A DNA stretch of 64,000 bases from Bin34 sp965219935 (GTDB taxonomy: Bacteria; Chloroflexota; Anaerolineae; Caldilineales; Caldilineaceae): assembly GCA_965219935.1 (NCBI GenBank), contig CBDCOU010000003.1, forward strand, positions 3,782,001-3,846,000, in the 5' to 3' direction. Below the pieces are notes generated by a model. That model was not told the DNA's origin. It made no database searches and saw only the letters and a list, made by a program, of their open reading frames with translations. Position numbers and translations under genes: made by a program. Of this stretch, positions 53,615 through 62,438 are shown one piece after another (positions within the stretch are counted from its first letter, which is position 1; each line of letters opens with the position of its first letter).

Positions 53615-54373
53615 TTGTCCGATTCATCCGTACAGGCCCAGTTCGGGGCCAATGCCGCCTTCTACGTCACCCACGAGACCCATGCCAAGGGAGCCAGCCT
53701 GGTCCGGCTGGTCGAGGTCCTGCCCCTCCAGCCGGGGTGGGAAGCCTTGGACGTGGCCACCGGCGCGGGTCATACGGCCTTTGCCCTGGCCCCCCACGTC
53801 AGGCGGGTGCTCGCCACGGATTTGACTCCCGAGATGCTGGCGGAGGCGCGCCAATTGGGAGCCGAGCGGGGTATCTCCAACGTGGACTTTGAACTGGCAC
53901 GGGCGGAGGAACTGCCCTTCAACGACAGTAGGTTCGACCTGGTGACCTGCCGCATCGCTCCCCATCACTTCGACAGCATCCCCGCGTTCCTGGAGCGGTC
54001 GCGGGCCGTGCTCAAGCCGGGCGGTTCACTGGTGGTGATCGACAATCTGGTGCCGGACGGGTCCGGAGGCGACTATGTCAATGCCTTTGAGAAGTTGCGG
54101 GATCCGAGCCATGCGGCCTGCCTCAGCGACCGCCAGTGGCGGGAGGCATTGAACGCGGCCGGGTTCGAACTCCGGCATCGGGAGATTCTGGGCAAGCGCA
54201 TGAAGTTCGGGGCCTGGGCCTCCCGCCACGATGAGCGCATGCAGGGTTTCCTGAAGTCGATGCTGATGGCGGCCACCACGGAGGCCCGGGGCCTGCTGCA
54301 GCCGCGCACGGAAGGCGGGGAGTTCACTTTCGGCCTGCATGAAGGGTTCTACTGGGCCGAGGCCCGCGCATAG
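53615..54373 (+). CDS. Class I SAM-dependent methyltransferase
   Basis: A 252-residue methyltransferase. TTG at 53615 (SDSSVQAQFGANAAFY) is preferred over TTG at 53576. Motif I is ALDVATGAGHTAFALA, motif II FDLVTCRIAPHHF and motif III LKPGGSLVVIDN; together these match UbiE/COQ5-like methyltransferases. The acceptor is unknown. It follows the Gfo/Idh/MocA gene closely and precedes the PhyH-like gene, so it may belong to the same small pathway. Confidence 0.9.
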   Translation: MSDSSVQAQFGANAAFYVTHETHAKGASLVRLVEVLPLQPGWEALDVATGAGHTAFALAPHVRRVLATDLTPEMLAEARQLGAERGISNVDFELARAEELPFNDSRFDLVTCRIAPHHFDSIPAFLERSRAVLKPGGSLVVIDNLVPDGSGGDYVNAFEKLRDPSHAACLSDRQWREALNAAGFELRHREILGKRMKFGAWASRHDERMQGFLKSMLMAATTEARGLLQPRTEGGEFTFGLHEGFYWAEARA

Positions 54374-54457
54374 GATCCGTTCCGGCCGCCTGCGGCCGAC
54401 CATCAAGACCATTGAATATCGGTTCACATCCCTCTGTTGTACTAAGGAGCACTTCGC

Positions 54458-55327
54458 ATGTCAGAGCAACGGCCCGGCGCCCCGACGGACCTGGAGATCT
54501 ACCTGTTCGACCTGAGGGGGTATCTGCACATCAAGAACGCGATCTCCAAGGAGGATCTGAAGGAGATCAATGCCTGTCTCGACTCGATTCCGCCGATGAA
54601 GATCGGCGAGTGGTACGGGTATGTCCACGCCCATCAGTTCAGTCCCACGGACGGGCTCAACCTGCAGCAGATTTACGAGGCCGGCGAACCCTTCGAGAAG
54701 CTGATTGACCATCCGGCCTGGATTGAGAAGGTGTGCCATTTCGTGGGTGGCGCAGACACATTCGACTACAACCACGGCGAGTTGTTCATCGACGAGTGCT
54801 TTGCCAACCTGCGCGGGCCGGGCGAAGCCATCGGCCTGCACTCGGGCGGCCATACGGGCACCAAGCGAACCCAGTTCCGGTTCTACCAGGGCGAGTTTCA
54901 CTGCGGCCAAATCAACATCCTGATGGCCTTCAACGACATCGGATCCGGCGACGGCGCCACGATGGTCATACCGGGCAGCCACAAGGCCCACTTCCAGCAC
55001 CCGCAGTTCGAGCAGCACAAGCTCACCGCCGACTCGGCGAACTCGGTGGACGAGGTGGAGGGCGCCGTCGAACTGCAGATGGAGGCGGGGGACGTGCTGC
55101 TGTTCGTGGATGCGCTGAGCCACGGTTCGGCGCGCCGAACCACGCCCGGCAACAGGCGGATTGCCGTCTACCGGTACGGACCGTCCTGGGGAATGTTTCG
55201 GCATCCCTATCAGGTGAGCCCGGAATTGCTGGCCCGCCTGACTCCCCGGCGGAGGGCCATCGTGATGCCCCACAATCCGATGCCGAGGGTTCCCAATCTG
55301 CTGGACGAACAGGGGGCGAATTCGTAG
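54458..55327 (+). CDS. Phytanoyl-CoA dioxygenase (PhyH) family protein with HxG motif
   Basis: A 289-residue Fe(II)/2-oxoglutarate oxygenase-like protein with AAGGAG ten bases before the ATG. The double-stranded beta-helix signs are visible: GLHSGGH at 127-132, MVIPGSHKAHFQHP and DALSHGSARRTTPGNRR. The distal His (222) and the Arg for 2-oxoglutarate (233-234) are present. The expected HxD is HSG (128-130), as in metal-halide halogenases and in a PhyH subgroup common in Planctomycetes and Chloroflexota. It could be a halogenase, a hydroxylase with another ligand, or an inactive relative. Confidence 0.85.
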   Translation: MSEQRPGAPTDLEIYLFDLRGYLHIKNAISKEDLKEINACLDSIPPMKIGEWYGYVHAHQFSPTDGLNLQQIYEAGEPFEKLIDHPAWIEKVCHFVGGADTFDYNHGELFIDECFANLRGPGEAIGLHSGGHTGTKRTQFRFYQGEFHCGQINILMAFNDIGSGDGATMVIPGSHKAHFQHPQFEQHKLTADSANSVDEVEGAVELQMEAGDVLLFVDALSHGSARRTTPGNRRIAVYRYGPSWGMFRHPYQVSPELLARLTPRRRAIVMPHNPMPRVPNLLDEQGANS

Positions 55328-55554
55328 AGGGCGGTTGTGCGCCGCTGCAACCGGTTTCCTCGGCGGCCGGGATCTGGCATTTCACGTTGGCATGATCGGA
55401 GCCTGGGTGCCGTGGGGCCAGGCACGCTGGCAACAAGACCCAAATCCCATGGTCATGGCTTGACACTCAACATGGTGTTGCCGGGCAGCAACTTCACCGT
55501 GTTGGTCCCACTGTTGCCGGAGCTAAGTGCTAAAACCGACAGATATTGACAAAA

Positions 55555-55571
55555 CCCGCTAATAAAGCGGG
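55555..55571 (+). promoter_or_regulatory. Hairpin overlapping the ribosome site of the RloA-like gene
   Basis: CCCGCT (55555-55560) pairs with AGCGGG (55566-55571) around the loop AATAA. The 3' arm contains the first bases of the GGGGAG Shine-Dalgarno (55569-55574). Translation of the downstream ATPase may be damped by this structure. Confidence 0.4.
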
Positions 55572-55580
55572 GAGAACCCG

Positions 55581-56825
55581 ATGTTGATTGAGTTCGGAGT
55601 ATCCAACTTCAAGTCCATCAGGGACGAGGCTCGTTTGAGCATGGTTGCTGGTACTGGCAAGGAACACGAGAGTTCCCACTTGTTGGCACCAAGAGCAAAT
55701 GGGAGGGTTCCATCCAATCCTCTCGTGCGCACGGCTGTGATCTACGGTGCCAATGCAGCCGGCAAAACCAATCTCATTGACGCCTTGGACACCATGAAGG
55801 GGATCGTGACCGCGCCCAGCCAACCCGGGGACTCCCTCCCGATCGAGCCTTTCAAATTTGATCCAGAGAGCGTGCGGGACAATACGACATTCGAAGTACT
55901 CTGTGTCGTGGATGAAGTCCGGTATCAGTATGGTTTCACGGCCAATTCCGAACACGTGTCCCAGGAGTGGCTCTTCGCTTGGCCGCAGGGCAGAGTACAA
56001 CGATGGGTAGAGCGAGACGGTCAGAACTGGAAGCTAAATGACAGATTGGGAAGCGACAAGAGTGTCTGGCAACGCGCGACCCGTCCCAACGCCTTGTTTC
56101 TGTCCACGGCTGCTTCACTCAATAGTCAGCAGCTAAAACCACTTTTCGAATGGTTCAGACACAAGTTGCACGTGGAGGGATCCGAACCCACGAAAATCCC
56201 CGTAGGTGTTCTGGACCGACACAAGGATGAGATCATTGGTTTTTTGCAGGCAGCGGACATGGCCATTTCAGACTTTCAAGTCGTCAAGCATGAATTCAAT
56301 CCGGAAAACCTACCTTCCAATATGCCGGCAGCACTGAAGGAGTTCTTCAAAAATGAAGGCAATGTCCAAGAGGTCAGCATTTTCATGAGTCACAATACTG
56401 TCTTGGGATCGATTGAACTCGAAATCCTTGATGAATCCGCAGGTACGCGGAAACTCTTCGACCTTTCGGTACCTTTGCTCCAATCGTTGCGGAAAGGACT
56501 GGTGGTTGTTGTCGACGGGCTGAACAACAGCCTGCATCCTTCACTGGTCAGGTTCATCTTGGATCGGTTCCATAATCCGAGGGTTAACACCGGCAGAGCC
56601 CAGCTGGTGTTTTCCACTCACGACACCAGCATCCTGAGCCAGGAGATCTTTCGGCGCGATCAGATCTGGTTCTGTGAGCGGGATGAACAACTGGCTACGC
56701 ATCTGTATCCCTTGAGCGACTTTCGACCCCGAAAGGGAGTGGAGAATCTGGAACGTTCCTATCTTGCCGGCCGCTACGGAGCCGTGCCCTTCATCCGCTC
56801 GCTCCCTTTCGATCCAGAGCCTTGA
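55581..56825 (+). CDS. RloA/AbiL-like AAA15 family ATPase
   Basis: A 414-residue ABC-type ATPase of the SMC-like branch. It begins LIEFGVSNFKSIRDEARLSM; Walker A is YGANAAGKTN, and the C-terminal FSTHDTSIL and YLAGRYGAVPFI are typical of RloA/AbiLi proteins. The Walker B region reads VVVVDGLNNSLHP with Gly where Glu is usual, which may weaken hydrolysis. In RloAB-type systems a RloB effector follows; none is present here. A small hairpin covers part of its ribosome site. The HEPN/MNT pair downstream is on the opposite strand. Confidence 0.88.
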   Translation: MLIEFGVSNFKSIRDEARLSMVAGTGKEHESSHLLAPRANGRVPSNPLVRTAVIYGANAAGKTNLIDALDTMKGIVTAPSQPGDSLPIEPFKFDPESVRDNTTFEVLCVVDEVRYQYGFTANSEHVSQEWLFAWPQGRVQRWVERDGQNWKLNDRLGSDKSVWQRATRPNALFLSTAASLNSQQLKPLFEWFRHKLHVEGSEPTKIPVGVLDRHKDEIIGFLQAADMAISDFQVVKHEFNPENLPSNMPAALKEFFKNEGNVQEVSIFMSHNTVLGSIELEILDESAGTRKLFDLSVPLLQSLRKGLVVVVDGLNNSLHPSLVRFILDRFHNPRVNTGRAQLVFSTHDTSILSQEIFRRDQIWFCERDEQLATHLYPLSDFRPRKGVENLERSYLAGRYGAVPFIRSLPFDPEP

Positions 56826-56955
56826 TTCAATGCTAAAACTCCACACAGAGCCAAGTCTCGGCGAAACACAAGGCGTGGAAGGCCCTTCCGTGACAGGCAT
56901 GCTCGGGTCCTGATTGCCTGTAAGGATTCCGTTTTGGTGCGCTCGGTGGAGGTGG

Positions 56956-57279
56956 TCAGGATTGGGGTGGGCCTTTCTGCAACACAACATAGCCCCGAGC
57001 AATCTCCCTACGAAAACTCTCGGGCAACATCGCCCAGTCAGAGGCCTGGACGAGGATGGGAATGTTCGATTCGCGGAATGCCTCAACGAGGTCCGTGAAG
57101 GCAGTGCCCAAGGGTTCCAGGGTTGGGCTGCGCAACACCAGATCCAGATCGCTGCCTTCGTGGTTCTCACCATTGATGCGGCTGCCATAGGCCCATACTT
57201 CGGCATCGGGTACATGCTCACGCAACAAGGTCTCCACCATGTGTCGGTAGCGCTGTGGGAGGTCCAATCGATCAGTCAT
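56956..57279 (-). CDS. mntA: MNT-type nucleotidyltransferase (antitoxin)
   Basis: A 107-residue minimal nucleotidyltransferase. The motif GSRINGENHEGSDLDLVL has GS and DxD, as needed for nucleotide transfer; in known pairs this protein AMPylates the HEPN toxin. The ATG at 57279 overlaps the stop of the HEPN gene by 8 bases. No anomalies were seen. The order HEPN then MNT, on the minus strand, is the usual one. Confidence 0.9.
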   Translation of the reverse strand: MTDRLDLPQRYRHMVETLLREHVPDAEVWAYGSRINGENHEGSDLDLVLRSPTLEPLGTAFTDLVEAFRESNIPILVQASDWAMLPESFRREIARGYVVLQKGPPQS

Positions 57280-57694
57280 CGCCGCCCTCCGCGATGACAC
57301 GAGCCAGCTCCTTTGCATCGGAGATGAAGCCAGGTAGGAGTTCCAAGGTGGCCTCAGCGAACCTTTCGCCGTATTCGTGGGCAGTGTCGTTCCTGTGTTC
57401 GCGGTAGGCGAACCAACGTTCGCAGGCTGCCACTGAGATGAGGTCGTGCTTGACGGCATGTCGAAACACGTCCTTGAAGGTCAGGCGGTCCACTTGCCTG
57501 TTGCTGACAAAGAAGGGACGCAGTCGCTTCCTGAGCAATTTCCCGGACTGTTCAAGGATAAGCTCGAATTCCTTGACGGAGGCTGCTCGAAAGATGTCGT
57601 AGAAGGAATGGTCGGCCTCGAATTCCTGAAGCTGTGTAAAGGCTTCCTCCAGGGTATGGATGCATCGGACGAGGAAGTTCGTGTTGATGGTCAT
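57272..57694 (-). CDS. hepT: HEPN ribonuclease toxin (HepT type)
   Basis: A 140-residue helical protein, starting TINTNFLVRCIHTLEEAF. The HEPN active-site motif R-x4-H is present in YREHRNDTAHEYGE near the C-terminus. The start at 57694 is favoured over 57883 because similarity to the family begins there. It overlaps the MNT gene by 8 bases. HEPN toxins of this group cleave RNA and are neutralised by the partner. The pair stands beside the RloA-like ATPase. Confidence 0.9.
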   Translation of the reverse strand: MTINTNFLVRCIHTLEEAFTQLQEFEADHSFYDIFRAASVKEFELILEQSGKLLRKRLRPFFVSNRQVDRLTFKDVFRHAVKHDLISVAACERWFAYREHRNDTAHEYGERFAEATLELLPGFISDAKELARVIAEGGDD

Positions 57695-58319
57695 GGCTGC
57701 AATCCTCGAGCCGAAGACGATGTTGAACGTGATGAGGTCCCCAATGCAGTGGAAGGCCAACCAAGGAATGGCACTCCTTCCCCTGTCAAGACGTACTCTC
57801 AGGGACAATCCTTGTCCATCCGGCTTCCCGCACTCCCAAATCGACTTGTCGAGCCTCCTAGTTAGTGTAGCGGGGTACCACATCGGGCAGGAATTCGATG
57901 TGTGACAGATCGTGCCGGTTCGACCATGGTTTCACCCTGTTGCGCTCTTGGCAGGGCAGAGAAACTGCGTGTCCCTGACGCACTGGCCACAGGTGTTCGT
58001 CATCTTCAGAAAGTACCAACATGAAGCCGACACCGACACGCTGTCGCCCGTTATGCCTCAAGAGCGATCGTATTCCCTCGGAATGGGGTCTTGAGCTGGC
58101 ATTTCCCTACTCAATTGTCCTACCTACATGTAGTCGAGATGGTTCCGCTGCGGGTTCACTCGACACAACGACGGAGTTTCGACTTCCGGCATCCCTTCGG
58201 GTCCACCAGTGACGCTATCCAAAGTAGGGGCGACCCGTTCCAAGAAGCTTTCCGACGTTACGCACCCGGTTTCCCTGTAGGATCAGAGGATCTCCAGACA
58301 GACGCGAGACCACAACGGA
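57695..58319. other. Intergenic region, no gene seen
   Basis: About 625 bases between the HEPN start and the amidohydrolase start. Several short frames are open in both directions but none has coherent content or a good ribosome site. Promoters for both neighbours are expected here, but none can be picked by eye. Confidence 0.45.
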
Positions 58320-59573
58320 ATGAACAGCCCCAGGATCAACGGCGAGCGACTCTGGGATAGCCTCATGCGCATGTCCTCAATCGGTGCCACACCCAAGGGG
58401 GGTGTGTGCCGCTTGGCCCTCACTGAGCTCGACCGGCAGGGCCGAGAACTCTTTGTCCGCTGGTGCAAAGCAGCCGGATGCTCGGTTGCAGTGGACCGGT
58501 TGGGCAGCATATTCGCGCGCAGGGACGGACTGAACCCGGAACTTCCCCCTGTACTGCTGGGGAGCCACCTGGATTCCCAACCCACGGGCGGCAAATACGA
58601 TGGTGCCTTCGGAGTACTGGCAGGACTGGAGGTTGTTCGGACATTGAACGACAGCAACCTGCATACGGAGTTCCCGATTGAGATTGTGTCCTGGACCAAC
58701 GAGGAAGGGGTTCGGTTCGGGCCTCCGATGCTGGCTTCGGGGGCCTTCGCCGGCACCTTTGATCTCGACTTCGTGTTGGGTCGCACCGATGCGGACGGCA
58801 AAACACTGGGAGGCGCACTGGAGCGCATCGGCTATGCCGGTGCCAGACCGGTACGAGGGCACGAGGTCGCAGCCTACCTGGAGGCCCACATTGAACAGGG
58901 CCCGATTCTGGAGAAAGAACAGAAGACGATTGGGGTGGTGACAGGAGCACAGGGCCAGCGTTGGTATGAGGTCACTGTAACCGGCATGGAGGCCCATGCC
59001 GGACCTACGCCGATGAACATGCGGCATGATGCCTTGGTCGGTGCGGCGCGGATGGTGGAAGCCGTGCATCGAATGGGCCTTGGACATCCGGATGCCCGCG
59101 CCACGGTGGGCAAGATGCAGGTACATCCCGGCTCTCCCAACACGGTTCCGGGAACGGTTTTCTTCACCGTGGATCTCCGGCATCCGGATGAAGAGTATCT
59201 GACCCTGATGGATGCCAGGCTCAAGGCGGACTGTGCCGGTGTCACCGAAGACCTTGGCCTCCAACTGCAACTTGAACAGATCTGGCACTTTCCGGCCACT
59301 CCGTTCCACGAGGAGTGCATTGCGGCGGTGCGCAAGGCCGCCGCGGGCAATGCCATTGCCCACATGGAGCTCGTGAGTGGCGCAGGCCATGATGCCTGTT
59401 ATGTGGCCCGGGTTGCACCCACGGCCATGATCTTCGTGCCCTGCAAGGATGGCATTAGCCACAACGAGATCGAGAGTGCAACACCCGAGGACCTGGCGGC
59501 GGGATGTCAGGTCCTGCTTGATGCGGCAGTGCACCTTGCTGGCTCCGTCCGCGAGGCTACGGAAGGCTCGTAG
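58320..59573 (+). CDS. M20 family amidohydrolase (N-carbamoyl-amino acid/allantoate type)
   Basis: A 417-residue zinc-dependent amidase. The metal-binding motifs are present: GSHLDSQPTGGKYDGAFGV (His and Asp), TNEEGVRFGPPMLASG (Glu), AHIEQGPIL, and HNEIES near the C-terminus. These are the marks of the hydantoinase/carbamoylase branch, including allantoate amidohydrolase and beta-ureidopropionase. The exact substrate cannot be told. The ribosome site is weak. The gene stands alone. Confidence 0.92.
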   Translation: MNSPRINGERLWDSLMRMSSIGATPKGGVCRLALTELDRQGRELFVRWCKAAGCSVAVDRLGSIFARRDGLNPELPPVLLGSHLDSQPTGGKYDGAFGVLAGLEVVRTLNDSNLHTEFPIEIVSWTNEEGVRFGPPMLASGAFAGTFDLDFVLGRTDADGKTLGGALERIGYAGARPVRGHEVAAYLEAHIEQGPILEKEQKTIGVVTGAQGQRWYEVTVTGMEAHAGPTPMNMRHDALVGAARMVEAVHRMGLGHPDARATVGKMQVHPGSPNTVPGTVFFTVDLRHPDEEYLTLMDARLKADCAGVTEDLGLQLQLEQIWHFPATPFHEECIAAVRKAAAGNAIAHMELVSGAGHDACYVARVAPTAMIFVPCKDGISHNEIESATPEDLAAGCQVLLDAAVHLAGSVREATEGS

Positions 59574-59705
59574 AGCACATGGTCGTTTTCTTCCTTCTAC
59601 TTCCATGACCGTCCTCAGCACATGGGGCTCCACCACTAATTCCGACATCTGACAAACTGATGCCCGAGGACGGTTGCTGAATCAGGACATCGCTACCGCC
59701 GCGGT

Positions 59706-59879
59706 GTGACAAAGCCACCTGACTCGCGTACTCCCAGGCCCTGGTTGTCAGACGACCCGGATGGGGACACCTTGATAGTCCTGCTCGGAGGAGGGACCAA
59801 GGCGCGCCAGCAGAGAGACATTGAGCAGGCCCGTGAGCTTTGGCAAGAGTACAGACGACGCAAGCAACAAGGGATGTGA
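59706..59879 (+). pseudogene. RelE/HigB-like toxin, C-terminal remnant
   Basis: A frame from a GTG at 59706 encodes 57 residues; only the last 40 look native: DGDTLIVLLGGGTKARQQRD, the C-terminal strand and helix of RelE-type addiction toxins. The N-terminal half of the normal 95-residue protein is missing. The antitoxin gene follows after 3 bases. Confidence 0.7.
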
Positions 59880-59882
59880 AAC

Positions 59883-60200
59883 ATGCCGCTAACCCGTGAT
59901 TTCAAGAAGACTGTACAGGCCCGCGCCCAGCGCGATCCGGCTTTCAGAGAGAGGTTGCTGAAGGAAGGCGTTGAGTGCCTGCTGGCCGGGGATGTCGACG
60001 CGGGCAAGATCGTGCTGCGCGACTACATCAATGCCACCATGGGGTTCGAAGAGCTTGGCACTCTCACGAACAAGTCCCCCAAGAGCCTGATGCGTATGTT
60101 CGGACCAGCCGGCAACCCCCACTCCCGCAATCTGTTCGAGGTCATCAGTTGCATTCAGCAGCACGAGGGCGTCCAGCTTGAAGTGCACACCGTTCGATAA
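59883..60200 (+). CDS. Addiction-module antitoxin, HigA-like
   Basis: A 105-residue protein with a helix-turn-helix-like end (LTNKSPKSLMRMFGPAGNPH) and an N-terminal helix pair (LLKEGVECLLAGDVDAGKIV). It follows the truncated toxin by 3 bases, the order usual for this group of RelE/HigA-like pairs. The toxin is broken, so it may remain as a regulator or be decaying. Confidence 0.8.
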   Translation: MPLTRDFKKTVQARAQRDPAFRERLLKEGVECLLAGDVDAGKIVLRDYINATMGFEELGTLTNKSPKSLMRMFGPAGNPHSRNLFEVISCIQQHEGVQLEVHTVR

Positions 60201-60437
60201 TCGGAAAGGCACAGCCTAACCCTGGTGCCGCAGCCGAATCCTGTCCTGCCCTAGTCCGGTGCCACCGTTGGGAGCACGCAACTTCCTACAGCTGATGGCA
60301 AGCGTTATGATTGGACCTGGGCGAACAGAGCGTTTTTCATACGCGGAAGATGCCGATGCCGGCCCAGACCAATGTCAACGAAACTGAAACAGTGTCGCCG
60401 ATCCCGGTACGATCCGGAACCAGATTGAATTGCGATA

Positions 60438-60449
60438 TGATATATATCA
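60438..60449. promoter_or_regulatory. AT-rich palindrome upstream of the DinB gene
   Basis: TGATATATATCA is a perfect 12-base palindrome 31 bases before the DinB-like start, within a TTG/ATAT-rich stretch suitable for a promoter. It is a candidate operator or -10 region; no -35 can be assigned confidently. Confidence 0.35.
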
Positions 60450-60479
60450 ATTGTCTCTGAACAGGGAGTTGGCTTAATC

Positions 60480-60968
60480 ATGCAGACGATCTTGGAAGGT
60501 GTTCAGCAGCATTGGCAAGACTTGCGAGGTCGCACCTATGATCTGATGGATGTATTGTCGGATGCCGACTTGAAAGCCCGGTTGCCATTCCAGGATTCCC
60601 AAGACGTGCTGTATCAGTTCCGCTGTATGCTGGGTACGCAGGAAAGCTGGGCACCGGTACTGCTGGAAGGAAGAATGAGAGGATGGGACTGTAGTTTGCA
60701 GCCTGTTGAACCAGGCGAAGCGGTGCCCATGGAGAGGATTCGGGAGGCAATGATAAAGGCCGATGGGCAACTACAGGCGACTTTCGAGCAAGTTGATTGG
60801 CTTAAAGTGTTCAGTAATGGTACTTCGCCCTTGATGGGATACTTGCGCTTGGTGGAACACGAAGCCCACCATCATGGCCAACTAATCAATTTTATCTATG
60901 CCTGTGGTTTTCCGATTCCTGAGAGCTGGGCCGACTCTTGGGCATTGAGCCGCAATGTAGAGGGATGA
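60480..60968 (+). CDS. DinB family protein
   Basis: A 162-residue four-helix-bundle protein. The C-terminal metal motif HEAHHHGQLINFIYACG contains the conserved His residues of the DinB/YfiT superfamily, and the N-terminal helix (LEGVQQHWQDLRGRTYDLMD) fits too. Members are metal-dependent thiol-transferases or stress proteins; the real reaction is unknown. GGGAGTTGG lies about ten bases before the ATG. An AT-rich palindrome upstream may regulate it. Confidence 0.88.
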   Translation: MQTILEGVQQHWQDLRGRTYDLMDVLSDADLKARLPFQDSQDVLYQFRCMLGTQESWAPVLLEGRMRGWDCSLQPVEPGEAVPMERIREAMIKADGQLQATFEQVDWLKVFSNGTSPLMGYLRLVEHEAHHHGQLINFIYACGFPIPESWADSWALSRNVEG

Positions 60969-61565
60969 CCAACACTACAACGAGAAGTCAGAGGGGTGTT
61001 CCGCCTGGCGTTGCCGGACATGGGAACGGCCGGAGCACTTGGCCCATGTCACCGTCCAGCCCCCGCCGGAGCATCCGCTTGATCGACTTGTGCTGCTCTC
61101 CGGATTGCAGCCCCGGTGCAGACGAGGAAGGACGCCCTCCGATCGCGGCATGGGAACAGGGGCAGAAACCAGTCCAGATAGGTCTGCAAGGAGAGCTTGA
61201 GCCGAAGCAGGCCGTAGTTGAGCAACTGCGGTGCCGGGGAGGTGGCCCTGGCGGAACATCGTGGACTGAAGCAGTTCCCTGCAGCCTCCACGTGTTGGTT
61301 GTGCTCTTGGCTTGGAGCAACCGCAGATCTCCCAACTCGCTGCTGGAGAACACTGTGAATATGCCGAGGGCAGCGTTTATCCAGCTCAAGACAAGCCAGA
61401 TGCAATTTGAAGCCAATACCCGGCATCGAGGTCACGTGCCTTCGTTGCCAGCCGGAAGCGGCACTTGCTGAGCATAGCGGCCCATTTGGTTCAGCCGGAA
61501 GGTGGGAACTGCTGCAGGGCGACAGCGTGCGAGCATGATGCGCAACCATGCTAAACTGACATTTC
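60969..61565. other. Intergenic region, no intact gene
   Basis: About 600 bases. Both strands have open frames, but their composition is poor. A leftward piece (LLNYGLLRLKLSLQTYLDWF) looks protein-like and may be a remnant, without a recognised family. Confidence 0.4.
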
Positions 61566-62363
61566 ATGGATACCCTACCGAATCAGGAATACCTGCGCAG
61601 ACAATACAGGGACTCGTCCAATCTGAGTGCCAGGGCTGGTCTGCACGCGCGTTTCAGTACCGAAGAGTACCCTTGGTTTCACTGGGTCTTTGACCATTTA
61701 GACATTCCGGAGAATGGGCGAGTACTTGAACTCGGGTGCGGCACAGGATTGCTGTGGCGTGAGAATCTGGGACGGATACCTCACGACTGGGCGGTGACTC
61801 TGTCCGATGCTTCTCATGGGATGGTCCAGGAAGTGGAGCAGAGTCTGTTCCACACCGATTTGCAGTTCACCTTCGAAGTGGTTGATGCCCAGTCAATTCC
61901 CTATGAGGAGCACAGCTTTGATGTGGTTATCGCCAACCACATGCTGTACCACGTTCCAGATTTAGCCAAGGCATTCTCAGAGATTCGTCGGGTGCTACAT
62001 CCGGAAGGAAGCTTGTACGCGACTACAGTCGGACTAAATCACATGGCCGAACTCAGAAGAGTGCCACGAAAGTTGGGGATCGGAACGTTGGATAGCAGTG
62101 AGCAAACGATTGCTCAGTTCAACCTTGACAATGGTGCCGGAGAGTTGGCACAGTGGTTTGCCGAAGTCGAGGTCGAATGCAAGAAAGGCACCTTGGTCGT
62201 AACCGAGGCAGTACCACTGGTTGAATATATTATGTCTTATATATGCCTATCCGATGGGGAAGCCGTTGAGCTGTATTCCTACTTCGACAAGGAAATTCAA
62301 TGCAAGGGCGCGTTCCGTATAACTACCGAATCGGGCATCTTCAAGGTGGCCAAAGATGCGTAA
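61566..62363 (+). CDS. Class I SAM-dependent methyltransferase
   Basis: A 265-residue methyltransferase. Motif I is VLELGCGTGLLW, motif II FDVVIANHMLYHVPDLAKAF, and motif III VLHPEGSLYATTVG. Closest resemblance is to the UbiE-like/Methyltransf_11 group. The acceptor is unknown. It starts 76 bases before the HARE-HTH/Mrr gene on the same strand. There is no strong ribosome site. Confidence 0.9.
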   Translation: MDTLPNQEYLRRQYRDSSNLSARAGLHARFSTEEYPWFHWVFDHLDIPENGRVLELGCGTGLLWRENLGRIPHDWAVTLSDASHGMVQEVEQSLFHTDLQFTFEVVDAQSIPYEEHSFDVVIANHMLYHVPDLAKAFSEIRRVLHPEGSLYATTVGLNHMAELRRVPRKLGIGTLDSSEQTIAQFNLDNGAGELAQWFAEVEVECKKGTLVVTEAVPLVEYIMSYICLSDGEAVELYSYFDKEIQCKGAFRITTESGIFKVAKDA

Positions 62364-62438
62364 CCGATGCATTAAGCAGAGCGAAACTAATTCCCCATTT
62401 TGCTAGGTTGCCTGCAAACCTTTGCCCTACGGAATTCC

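Noticed and set aside
55546..55566. TTGACA plus TAATAA as a promoter before the RloA-like gene
   Set aside because: The spacing between the two is only about 8 bases, far too short for a normal sigma-70 promoter.
60969..61565. A transposase-like remnant on the minus strand
   Set aside because: One segment looks protein-like, but no DDE, Ser or Tyr transposase signature could be found, so no mobile element is claimed.
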